Source: Bacteroidota bacterium (GTDB lineage Bacteria; Bacteroidota; Bacteroidia; Chitinophagales; Saprospiraceae). Taken from it: a DNA stretch of 64,000 nt. Below the pieces are notes generated by a model, which worked only from the letters and a program-made list of their open reading frames with translations, was not told the origin of the DNA and ran no database searches. The translations under genes and the position numbers were made by a program. Below, piece by piece: positions 28,661 through 35,782 of this stretch (position 1 is the stretch's first letter; every line of letters begins with the position of its first letter). The stretch is taken from positions 62,001 to 126,000 of the forward strand of contig JASBVF010000002.1 in the NCBI GenBank assembly GCA_030147525.1, written 5' to 3'.

Positions 28661-30200
28661 CAGTTACGTCGAAGCAGCAGTTACCAACGTTACCTTGTAC
28701 GTCAGTGATAGTGAAGCAGTTGGTAGTTGTACCAATCGGGAACTCAGAACCTGAAGGAAGACCTGCAGTTTGAGTTGGCTCTGGATCAACAGAAAGACCC
28801 TGATAAGTCACAGAACCGTTGAACACACGTGGGTTGAAAGTAAAGCCCCAAGGAGTGTTGGAAGCAGACCCCAGGTTCAAAGTGATCGTACCGTCAGTGT
28901 ATGTCTGGTTTGCACCGTTACCGTTTGTATAGTTGTGAGCTGCAGAAATAGCCTGCAGAGCGATACCTGTAACACCAGGCTGAATTACGAAGCTGGTAGA
29001 AGCAGGTGTAATTGTTCCGTTACCTGGGAAAGGACCAGAGAAAGGACCAGTGGTAGCATCAGCTGTAGCAGTCAGCGTCCATGCGCCGGCATTGCTTTGG
29101 AAACCAACATAAGTACCTGGCTTGGTGTAAACGTTCACCATAGTACCGGTAGAAATGTTCATTCCGAACTCAGTGATAGTCAATGGAGCACCAGAAAGGT
29201 TGTTGATTTCAAAGTAAACCATACCACCAACTGAACCACCGTTACCACCATTGTTGATCGTAGCCAAAGTGGCAGAAGGACCAACGAAAGGACAGTTGTC
29301 AGTAGCAGTTACACTGTAGTTAACGAATGCAGAGCACTCGCCAGCACCGAGGTTAATGAAAATTGGAGCTGGGCAGTGAACCACAGGATCAACCTGGTCA
29401 GATACGTTAACGATCAATTCATCGTCATCGAGGAATCCACCAGCTGAATTACGCAATACAAAATTGATTGTATTAGGACCTGAAGGCAGACCTGAAATAG
29501 TAAGCGGACCGGCGAGCGGTACAGCTACTGTTGTAGTAACACCACCTACAGTGTAAGAAAGTGTACCACCGTCAGCACAACCAGCAGGAGCGATAGTAGG
29601 TGTGATTTGTACAGAAGCAGTACAATCATTAGCACCTGTGCTTGCGTTAAGGTCTGGACCTGCATCAACTGTACATGGCTCAACAGCAGTGATCTGAGCA
29701 GCCCAACCTGAGAAGGTAACAGAACCGTCAGAATCAAATGCAAACGTCAAAGCACCAGTAGCGCCCATTGCACGGACCGTATTTGGTGCGATGTTGTTAG
29801 GTGCTGTAGATCCCCACCATCCACCGTTACCGAATGGGTTCGGAGCACCGATTGGGAAACCGTTTGAAGATGCAATTTTAGGAGAAGCGATGGAAGGACC
29901 ATCGTAAACGTACAATGCATCCCAGTTTGCTTCTGTTTGGAAGGAAGAGAAGACAGCCTGTACTTTGTTAGCAGGTACGTTTGGTGAAAACGTAGTTCTG
30001 TTTGCGGCAAAGGAGCCATAGCCGTTACCATAGTTACCAGCAGGGCCACCGTTGTCGTAGTAGTTGTAAAATGCAGGAGGCGTCACTGTAAAGTCCTGGC
30101 CGCCAGTAGAGTGGTTAACGTTCGTCTGAGCGTTACCTTGACTCCACATCAGCATGCCTAAGAGGACAACTCCCAAGTATGTCAACGTTCTTTTTTTCAT
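23862..30200 (-). CDS. Giant HYR-repeat protein, duplicated type, with CUB-like head, P-domain-like, dockerin-like, cohesin-like and T9SS domains (giant 4)
   Basis: 2112 residues. A signal peptide ends near 25 (LGMLMWSQGNAQ). The head (~30-175) resembles a CUB domain: YDNGGPAGNYGNGYGS, then WDALYVYDGPS and GALTFAFDSDGSV. HYR-type repeats follow with DPVVHCPAPIFINLGAGEC. A P-domain-like region lies at ~657-790 (LTGHTWLPDLDIVVENPGG, DWTITISDNFAADDG). From there the order equals giant 3: Cys-rich repeats, CNA-B-like domain, dockerin-like segment (ADANKSNSVTTFDLVEIRK), cohesin-like domain (VSGYQFTLNFDKQALEL) and the sorting domain TPNPFATET to the end. The 145-aa secreted protein is 73 bases upstream. 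CUB domains often bind carbohydrate or protein ligands, so the different heads may give the duplicates different targets; this is inferred. Confidence 0.9.
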   Translation of the reverse strand: MKKRTLTYLGVVLLGMLMWSQGNAQTNVNHSTGGQDFTVTPPAFYNYYDNGGPAGNYGNGYGSFAANRTTFSPNVPANKVQAVFSSFQTEANWDALYVYDGPSIASPKIASSNGFPIGAPNPFGNGGWWGSTAPNNIAPNTVRAMGATGALTFAFDSDGSVTFSGWAAQITAVEPCTVDAGPDLNASTGANDCTASVQITPTIAPAGCADGGTLSYTVGGVTTTVAVPLAGPLTISGLPSGPNTINFVLRNSAGGFLDDDELIVNVSDQVDPVVHCPAPIFINLGAGECSAFVNYSVTATDNCPFVGPSATLATINNGGNGGSVGGMVYFEINNLSGAPLTITEFGMNISTGTMVNVYTKPGTYVGFQSNAGAWTLTATADATTGPFSGPFPGNGTITPASTSFVIQPGVTGIALQAISAAHNYTNGNGANQTYTDGTITLNLGSASNTPWGFTFNPRVFNGSVTYQGLSVDPEPTQTAGLPSGSEFPIGTTTNCFTITDVQGNVGNCCFDVTVIEFANPTTTLVCNDLVQVSLDASCSATLGADQILEGGPYGCYDTRYTVMVLSPLGANLGNVVNASHIGPQWTVKVTDNQTGNSCWGKIVVEDKLAPTLECRDVTVACTETAPLDPAPALVGPQILLQQPNEIIENGPGTSPRVYTFDYNYIPAGTPTLDVDARIKLTGHTWLPDLDIVVENPGGTTVDIFTLTGCFGAEWPIDVWFDDEGAGNLTLCVQLNAGGAPIQPVCAPGASCQVLDGFDGENAGGDWTITISDNFAADDGLIEEVGLAVTVNLPAIAPMDNCTTPITLANGKLTYIDSSTPGACGGPSKTTVRTWTATDNYGNSASCTQTITFERPTIDDVAAPTDIKWSCEQYNAYPNITSATALHPYLADCDAATAELLEMTCYNHTCNDNALNGAANVDNPAINNTKQGACTSSPFATPGLENADVFALTGSGLPTVEGKPLVAICGIGYEHEDILVNICPGTFKIVRKWTLIDWCANPVAVREVNQVIKVVDEVAPTITAPADATINVFNASTPPNSGPHAVCKGTVVVPPATGIADNCSGVTGLTTEIWTVNAANQPVTQIGTIATNGGLFQNIPLYINGLPAKYLVRYYAVDGCGNQSFDDAIYTLRDKVPPVAVCDEITEVSVTNNSVGTGGSCSTLFAHNLDDGSYDNCAPVYFLMAKMDDSFSPNIFNRCYYPSRDFCCEDIGDQTVILLVLDSDPTPFFTTINQPALGCDGTPGLLLSATANYPFNYNTCMVTVQVTDKLPPILVSCPPNTRITCDNYASNLETQLQGLTGAQACAALTAAGFGEPSFYDNCQVDVTCNTNINLDQCLEGTITRTWTAKDGAGNSGTQPCNQTIFVDHVSDWVVEFPADITVNCGTNVPDFGEPEIFGETCELVGVSFKDEVFNVVPDACYKILRTWTVINWCVVGTHIDQEVVESSERAFQLAFPTEPCDFDGDGDCDTRTFRDSWRVSPKSKPGAAQATQSTDPDTDPWDGYITYQQTIKVNDTVDPVFTNGCQIPDVCIEDNTCGGTVLLPTPEITDCSANVTVTAQIRIGGVWLNGFGPYVNVAPGTYEVRYKAIDNCNNQKDCNTTVTVKDCKKPTPYCKNGLVIELMQTGMVDVWASDFDAGSFDNCTAQNQLKLSFSANVNNTGATFTCDDLGQQPIQMWVTDLAGNQDYCETFIIVQDNMGACDDDPQIAGVTATEDNEGVEGVSINVNSPSGFGANTVTNVNGAYNVNVPANGDYTITPVLDENPLNGVSTFDLVLISKHILGVQLLDSPYKIIAADANKSNSVTTFDLVEIRKLILFINTDFPNNTSWRFVKKSHTFANPANPFSAQFPEVINLNNLTADALTNDFVAVKIGDVNGSAAVNLIGSADDRTMVGDLVLNADDVTVEAGNTYTVNFKATDFNVSGYQFTLNFDKQALELVEVVPGLADVSNFGLTMVKEGVITTSWNSDEAKQLAKDEVVFGLTFKALSSGRLSNLININSRYTAAEAYNANAELMNVAMSFNNQLAAGGFELYQNTPNPFATETNIGFYLPEATSATLTISDVQGKVVKVIKVDAVKGYNQVSLKRGELGATGVMYYRLDTDSDSATRKMILVD

Positions 30201-30273
30201 GAGAAAAAATTTGTTAGTTAGTTAAAGAATGTAAATTTTTAAACAGCTTCGGGTTGGAAGCACTTGCAAAAAA

Positions 30274-30711
30274 TCAGACTTTCAAAAGATTGACAGCCTG
30301 CTGCTTAAGTGATTGTGCTACGGGCTGTGAAACGCCGTACTGATCACTGTTGATTGTAATCGCAGCGCTCACAATAGATTGTGGTACAGCGCCTCCGGAC
30401 ATAAGCTGCTCCAGAATGAGCGTGTGGTAACGAGCTTCGTTCATCAGTGCGTTGATAGCACTTTGAGGAAGACCGCCAGTCGTAATGTCATCTTTGATTT
30501 CCTCTAAACGAGCCTGGAGAATCACCAGCGCCTCATCTACAGAAACAAAGTTGCCTTGAAGTGGAGCCATCAGGGTCTTGTTCACACCAGGAGTAGCTTG
30601 GCTACTTGTCAAGGTGTTGGACTGTGCACCCGCTTGCTCTACTCCCAAAAAGAGGAAAGTCAACATGACGGTAAGCGCCAAAAAGACTTTCTTAAAATTC
30701 ACTTTTTTCAT
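30274..30711 (-). CDS. Small secreted protein paired with giant 4
   Basis: 145 residues, family not recognised. A signal peptide (FLALTVMLTFLFLGVEQAGAQS) ends near residue 30. A spacer (NTLTSSQATPGVNKTLM) leads to a helical domain (VDEALVILQARLEEIKDD, SAINALMNEARYHTLILEQL, then VAQSLKQQAVNLLKV). No cysteines and no lipobox. The start MKKVNFKK, the FLFLGV core and the AQSNTL signal end resemble the 141-aa protein upstream of giant 3; the mature halves have diverged more. Its position at the head of the operon, behind an attenuator-like hairpin, means it is translated before giant 4. It could be a chaperone, cap or minor subunit of the surface structure, but nothing in the sequence decides this. 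Confidence 0.8.
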   Translation of the reverse strand: MKKVNFKKVFLALTVMLTFLFLGVEQAGAQSNTLTSSQATPGVNKTLMAPLQGNFVSVDEALVILQARLEEIKDDITTGGLPQSAINALMNEARYHTLILEQLMSGGAVPQSIVSAAITINSDQYGVSQPVAQSLKQQAVNLLKV

Positions 30712-31220
30712 GAGATTAGAAATTTTAGTTATTAAATATTAAAAGTTAAAGAATAGCCTGAAAATCATAAGCTTACAAACAAAAAAAGGCATTAGCCACG
30801 CTTGATAGCGCAGGCTAATGCCATGCCTCATTTAAGAAGAGTATTGTGTGTAAGATTCGTATTCACGAGATTACAATTTGTTAAGATTATAATTTGCTAA
30901 TAGCGACGCAAGAGCACAGAATGCGCTTACGTTGTGTGTATGGTTAAAGAAATTCCTACTTGATGTCTTGCACAATGCTTAGAGAGCAGCAGGTCCTAAG
31001 CGGTAAATTGAAAACAGAAAAAATCACTCATCCTGGAAAACGCTGCCTGAATGCGGCAGCTTTGAATAGATGTCTTCGCTAAGTTGTGTAAATCGATAAT
31101 CGGGAAGACGCTGAATAGATCGGTAATGGGAAGGAATGTAAATACTTGTCATGTTCACGGATTTGGATTATAATCTGATTTCTATCGTTCGAATATCTTG
31201 ATTGATATATTCAATAAAAT
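30712..31220 (-). promoter_or_regulatory. Long non-coding leader of the 145-aa/giant 4 operon
   Basis: About 510 bases. It contains the box at 31151-31177 (minus strand CAGATTATAATCC, AAATCC, GTGAACAT), which matches the 141-aa and giant 1 leaders. Two direct copies of CAAATTRTAATC lie at 30869-30880 and 30884-30895. GTGTAAGATTC is at 30848-30858 and a terminator-like hairpin at 30781-30822. A possible 30-codon reading frame at 30739-30831 runs through that hairpin. Confidence 0.52.
30781..30822 (-). terminator. Intrinsic terminator inside the leader (attenuator candidate)
   Basis: On the minus strand GGCATTAGCC and GGCTAATGCC form a perfect 10-bp stem, topped by an inner CGCT/AGCG helix with loop ATCA, followed by seven T. 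It sits ~70 bases before the 145-aa start codon. No annotated gene ends here, so it should cut the leader transcript short unless overcome. Confidence 0.85.
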
Positions 31221-31226
31221 TCGATG

Positions 31227-31234
31227 CAAAGATA
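31227..31234 (-). promoter_or_regulatory. Candidate -7 element for the 145-aa/giant 4 operon
   Basis: The minus strand reads TATCTTTG, a full TAnnTTTG match, preceded by a T-rich stretch near -33 but without a clear TTG. It predicts a start near 31220. Confidence 0.5.
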
Positions 31235-31550
31235 ACGGCAACTGATTTCGAAAAACATACCCGATTAAAGGTATTTATTAAATTGTCGCTACTGTAATTC
31301 TTTCAAAAGTGCTTTAAACTCTAAAAAGCTTCGGCAAATGTATGCATTTAGATCAGAAGACGCAAAATATTCTTCCAGAAAAAAGTGATTCCCTGAACTT
31401 TTAACGCTGAACTATACGGCAAGACGTAAAAAATTCTCTTCCCATGGCTCGCCCTGCTTCACCGGTCACGGGGCTTTCTGCGTGCTTTTTTTTCTTCAAG
31501 CCTGTTTTCCGGCAGCATTTGTGTACATTTTCAATTTGCATTTTAATTAA

Positions 31551-31558
31551 TATTTTTG
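31551..31558 (+). promoter_or_regulatory. Candidate -7 element for the CRTAC1-type gene
   Basis: TATTTTTG matches TAnnTTTG and lies 24 bases before the ATG at 31583. It also argues against the TTG at 31556 as the start. Confidence 0.5.
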
Positions 31559-31582
31559 ACCCTCATTTTTTTTAAAACTTTA

Positions 31583-34500
31583 ATGAACATGTCCAATTAC
31601 TTTGGTTTCCCGCTGTATCTCCATCAGGGATTTTCAGTCAATAGTTTCCTTGTCTTTTTGATCTTTCTTGCCTCTTCCTGTAGTCGTATTTCTTCTGAAA
31701 GCGGCAGAAACAGTTCAGGTGAAGAAACACTGGTAGCAGAGTCGCCCCTGCTGAAACTGGTTTCAGCTGAAGAATCGGGGATCGACTTTCAAAATACCAT
31801 TCAGGAATCTTTCGAAAACAACATCACCACCAATATTAATATTTATAATGGTGGGGGCGTCGCTGTTGCTGATGTCAACAATGACGAGTTGCCAGATATT
31901 TACTTCGTTTCCAGCACCGGTAAAAACAAACTCTTTCTGAATCAGGGCAACCTGAAGTTCAAAGACATCACCGACGGTTCAGGACTTGAGGGTGAGCAGG
32001 GTTTTGAAACTGCCGTTACCGCTGTTGACATCAATGCGGACGGCTTTCTTGATTTTTACGTCTGCCGAGCCGGACCTATTGAAGATGAACACCGCAGAAA
32101 TAAGCTTTACATTAATAATGGTGATCTGACGTTCACCGAACAGGGAAAAGCGTATGGCATTGACGACTTCTCTGCCTCCACCGGCGCCAACTTCTTTGAC
32201 TTTGACCTTGATGGCGACCTTGATTTATATTTGCTCAACTACCCTACTGATTTTTCTTTCTGCAGTAAAATTGAAGTAAAGCCTTCCGCCGACGGCACGC
32301 ATTCCGTGCCTAACCTTGATCCGAAAGGGCCTTACGACTCTGACCGATTTTATCGCAACGATGGCGGAAAATTCACCGACATCTCCAAAGAGGCTGGCAT
32401 TCTCAATTTTGCTTACGGGCTAAGCGTCTCTGTCACTGACTTTAACCAGGATGGCTGGCCGGATGTGTATGTCGGCAACGACTTCATCCAACCCGACTTT
32501 TTATACATTAATAATAAGGATGGTAGTTTCTCTAACCAACTTGGGCAGTTTTTCCGCCACACCACTCAACATACCATGGGGACTGAAATCGCAGATTTTG
32601 ACAACGACGGTCTGCCCGACCTGCATGCCGTTGATATGCTGGCCACCAATCAATTCAGACAGAAAACCACTCAAAATGCCAATTCGCAAAGCAAATACAC
32701 CAGCCTGATCAGAAACGGGTATTTTGAGCCCGTCGTCCGCAACGTTCTTCAGCGCAACAACGGGAACGGCAGCTTCAGCGACATCGGCTGTATGGCCGGG
32801 ATTTATAAAACCGATTGGAGTTGGAGCGGTCTGCTCGCCGATTTTGACAACGACGGCTGGAAAGACCTCGCCATTACGAACGGATACAGGCGGGAAGTTT
32901 CCGACCTCGATTTTATTGAGTTTACTTTCCCACTGATCAGGGATAAAAATATACCTATCCGGGAGCAATTCGCCGATGTTTACGACTTCCTGAATATTAT
33001 TCCTACTTACAAACTTCGCAACTTCGTTTATCGAAACAACGGCGACTGGACCTTTGAAGACAAAACCGGCGATTGGTTTACCTCCAAAGCTTCCTGGTCC
33101 AACGGCGCTGCCTGGGCCGACCTCGACAATGACGGCGACATTGACTACATCGTGAGCAACCTGGAAGACCCCGCATTTATTTATCAAAATATGGCAAGCG
33201 ACCAGTCAACGGGAAACTACCTCCAGTTTAACCTGGAAGGAAGCGCACAAAACCCGAAAGGAATTGGAGCTTCCGTCACCATTCATTACGAAAATCAGCT
33301 TCAATACCTCGAAATGAATCCAACGAGGGGTATTTTTTCTTCCGTCGAGCACCTGCTTCATTTCGGACTTGGCAAGACCTCCCAGGTTGACAAGATAGTT
33401 GTACGATGGCCCAACGGACTTGCACAGACGATCACCAATGTGAAAGCCAACCAACGGTTAACACTCCGCTTTGAGGATGCCAATGAACCGGCTCCGGCTG
33501 CTATCGCTTCAGAATCTGCCCTTTTTCAGGACCGCAGCAGCGGCATCGGCATGAACTTCAGGCACATTGAAAATCCCTATAATGATTTTGAAAACCATTT
33601 CCTCCAGCCATGGAAACTCAGCGAGTTGGGGCCGATGATGGCGGTAGCGGATGTCAACGGAGATGGTTTGGATGACGTTTTCACTGGAAATGCTTTTGAT
33701 CAACCGGCCATGCTTTCTCTTCAAACCAAAGATGGCAGATTCACGCCGGCCTCCGTTGAAACCTGGGAAAAGTCCAAACTTTACGAAGATCACGGCGCCC
33801 TGTTTTTTGATGCAGACAGGGATGGAGACCAGGATTTATTCGTAGTGAGCGGCGGCGCTGAGGGCGCCGACGAACGAGCCTGGCAACACCGCCTGTACAT
33901 CAATGATGGCAAAGGTAATTTTGAAATGGTCAATGCCATTCCCCCGACCAGGTTTCCCGGATCGCAGGCAGCAGCCTACGATTACGACGGCGATGGCGAT
34001 CTTGACATATTTGTTGGCAGCCGGGTTGTACTCGGTAATTATCCTGCTACCCCAAAAAGCTACGTGCTACGCAACGAAGGCACCCACTTTGTGGATGTGA
34101 CCGACGAAGTAGCACCCGAATTTGGCAACGTAGGCATGGTCGCTGCCCTCGCATGGGTGAATATCGACCAAAACCCGGAGGCTGAGCTTATAGTGACAGG
34201 AGAATGGATGCCACTGACCGCTTTTAAAATTGTCAATGGCAAGCTCCAGAAAATGGATCCGGGCCCTCTTGGTTTTGAAAAATCAAACGGCCTTTGGAAC
34301 CAGTTAGTTGCCGCAGATGTGGACGGTGACGGCGACATGGACCTGGTAACCGGCAACATCGGAACAAATACCCGGTTCACTGCTTCAGCGGATAAGCCGC
34401 TGCTTTGCTATGGCAACGATTTTGACAACAATGGCAGCGTTGACCCCGTCATGGCGTATTACGAAGGTGAAAACATCTACCCGCTGGTTCGCAAGGATGT

Positions 34501-35005
34501 GATGATCAAGCAGATGCCATTTTTAAAGAAAAAATTCATCTACGCCAAGGATTACGCAAAAGCCACAGTGTCCGACATTTTTGGCGAAAAGGAAATAAAC
34601 TCCGGCATGGTTATGCAGGCGAATATGCTGGAAACCTGCTGGTGGGAAAACAAAGGCGGCCGCTTCGAGCGGCACGTTTTGCCCAATCAGGCACAAGTTG
34701 CTCCCGTCTTTGGAATTCTTGTTCATGATTTCAACAGCGACGGCCACCCTGACTTATTGCTGGCCGGTAACAAATATGGCATGGAAGTGGAAACCGGTCG
34801 GTGTGATGCCTCCAACGGCACGCTGCTGCTGGGAGACGGCAAGGGGGGTTTTAACTGGGTGAACAATACTCTCAGCGGTTTCTGGGCTACAAAAGAAGCC
34901 AGAGACCTTGCCCTGCTCAAAGGCGCTGCCGGGCGGGAATCCGTTATCGTCTCCAACAACAACAGCACATCTCAGGTGTACTCAATCAAAAAAGTTAACC
35001 AATAA
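31583..35005 (+). CDS. CRTAC1-family lipoprotein with FG-GAP/VCBS repeats and ASPIC/UnbV domain
   Basis: About 1140 residues from the ATG at 31583 (a second ATG is at 31589). The signal FLVFLIFLASSCSR has a lipobox-like end, so the protein is probably a lipoprotein of the outer membrane or surface. The body is two sets of FG-GAP/VCBS beta-propeller repeats with calcium-type motifs such as VADVNNDELPDIYF, FDLDGDLDLYLLN and DFDNDGLPDLH. Between them (~545-635) is an ASPIC/UnbV domain: NPKGIGASVTIHY, EHLLHFGLGK and VVRWPNGLAQTI. Such proteins are frequent in Bacteroidota next to SusCD-type or polymer-binding systems, with extracellular binding as the usual guess. It probably forms an operon with the small lipoprotein 34 bases downstream. 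A second family member lies at 35783-38017. Confidence 0.88.
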   Translation: MNMSNYFGFPLYLHQGFSVNSFLVFLIFLASSCSRISSESGRNSSGEETLVAESPLLKLVSAEESGIDFQNTIQESFENNITTNINIYNGGGVAVADVNNDELPDIYFVSSTGKNKLFLNQGNLKFKDITDGSGLEGEQGFETAVTAVDINADGFLDFYVCRAGPIEDEHRRNKLYINNGDLTFTEQGKAYGIDDFSASTGANFFDFDLDGDLDLYLLNYPTDFSFCSKIEVKPSADGTHSVPNLDPKGPYDSDRFYRNDGGKFTDISKEAGILNFAYGLSVSVTDFNQDGWPDVYVGNDFIQPDFLYINNKDGSFSNQLGQFFRHTTQHTMGTEIADFDNDGLPDLHAVDMLATNQFRQKTTQNANSQSKYTSLIRNGYFEPVVRNVLQRNNGNGSFSDIGCMAGIYKTDWSWSGLLADFDNDGWKDLAITNGYRREVSDLDFIEFTFPLIRDKNIPIREQFADVYDFLNIIPTYKLRNFVYRNNGDWTFEDKTGDWFTSKASWSNGAAWADLDNDGDIDYIVSNLEDPAFIYQNMASDQSTGNYLQFNLEGSAQNPKGIGASVTIHYENQLQYLEMNPTRGIFSSVEHLLHFGLGKTSQVDKIVVRWPNGLAQTITNVKANQRLTLRFEDANEPAPAAIASESALFQDRSSGIGMNFRHIENPYNDFENHFLQPWKLSELGPMMAVADVNGDGLDDVFTGNAFDQPAMLSLQTKDGRFTPASVETWEKSKLYEDHGALFFDADRDGDQDLFVVSGGAEGADERAWQHRLYINDGKGNFEMVNAIPPTRFPGSQAAAYDYDGDGDLDIFVGSRVVLGNYPATPKSYVLRNEGTHFVDVTDEVAPEFGNVGMVAALAWVNIDQNPEAELIVTGEWMPLTAFKIVNGKLQKMDPGPLGFEKSNGLWNQLVAADVDGDGDMDLVTGNIGTNTRFTASADKPLLCYGNDFDNNGSVDPVMAYYEGENIYPLVRKDVMIKQMPFLKKKFIYAKDYAKATVSDIFGEKEINSGMVMQANMLETCWWENKGGRFERHVLPNQAQVAPVFGILVHDFNSDGHPDLLLAGNKYGMEVETGRCDASNGTLLLGDGKGGFNWVNNTLSGFWATKEARDLALLKGAAGRESVIVSNNNSTSQVYSIKKVNQ

Positions 35006-35039
35006 ATAATCATTTCTGACTTTCAAAAATTACTAAACG

Positions 35040-35690
35040 ATGAAACAAATTATTTTCTGGTCCTTCATTTCAATTCTCGCATTCTGCTCCTGTAAACAAA
35101 ACGGGAAAAATGTCGATACCACTGCAACCTCGGCTGTCATCATGCCTCCCGTGGTCGATGGCGGAATCCTGACTTCCATCGACACAGCAAGGCTAACGCT
35201 TGTGGACAGTATGGTTTACACCATTGACACGACCGGAAACAAGCCCGGAAACGACATTACTTTTAATCCAAACATTTATTCCGAAAAGGACAATATCCGG
35301 TATTTCAAAAAAGATGGCGAACTCAGGCGCATGGTCGTGAACTACTTCATAGATGATAAAAATAAGGAGACACGTTCCATTTTTTATTGGAAAGACGGCA
35401 AACCACTATTCGTTCGGCACAGGGAATGGCATAAATTCCCCAATCCAAAACCATTGTCGATGGAAGTCCTTACTTTTTTTGAAGATGGCAAGGTCGTGGC
35501 GATCGTTGACCGGGAAACAGCGCTGCAACCCAATGAACCGCCTTCCGCACTTTATCCTGTACCGCTTCAGATTTCAAAAAGAAGCCTGGAAGATGTGGTG
35601 AAAGAGTATTCTCAGTACCGGGATCCTGCCCTCAAAGCGCTCGAGGAGTTCGAGAAGAATGGCGTTCAAAAAACAGACACTTTAAAATGA
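35040..35690 (+). CDS. Hypothetical lipoprotein
   Basis: 216 residues. The N-terminus MKQIIFWSFISILAFCSCKQ has a lipobox-like end with Cys near residue 18. The mature part is charged and mixed alpha/beta, with DNIRYFKKDGELRRMVV, SIFYWKDGKPLFVRHRE and VLTFFEDGKVVAIVDRE. These are strand-turn repeats similar to MORN-like or toxin-antitoxin-independent periplasmic repeat proteins. I do not recognise a family. It follows the CRTAC1-type gene by 34 bases on the same strand and is probably co-transcribed with it. Confidence 0.75.
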   Translation: MKQIIFWSFISILAFCSCKQNGKNVDTTATSAVIMPPVVDGGILTSIDTARLTLVDSMVYTIDTTGNKPGNDITFNPNIYSEKDNIRYFKKDGELRRMVVNYFIDDKNKETRSIFYWKDGKPLFVRHREWHKFPNPKPLSMEVLTFFEDGKVVAIVDRETALQPNEPPSALYPVPLQISKRSLEDVVKEYSQYRDPALKALEEFEKNGVQKTDTLK

Positions 35691-35698
35691 CCCTCACT

Positions 35699-35741
35699 GT
35701 TTGTTAATCCGCCTGATGAAATTGCGGGCGGATTAACAAAC
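35699..35741. terminator. Hairpin between convergent genes, no T run
   Basis: TTTGTTAATCCGCC pairs with GGCGGATTAACAAA around a 13-base loop. It lies just after the stop at 35690 and before the stop of the minus-strand gene at 35783. Confidence 0.6.
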
Positions 35742-35782
35742 CTGCGGAGCCAGCGGAATGCCGGAACGGCTTCTTACTTCAA

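Noticed and set aside
15571-30200. Possible assembly error producing giants 3 and 4
   Set aside because: The copies differ by many scattered silent changes, one repeat unit, different heads, different small partner genes and an extra terminator behind giant 4. A collapsed or duplicated contig would give exact copies.
31191-31582. A gene between the giant 4 leader and the CRTAC1-type gene
   Set aside because: No frame of credible length or composition; only promoter-like sites are seen.
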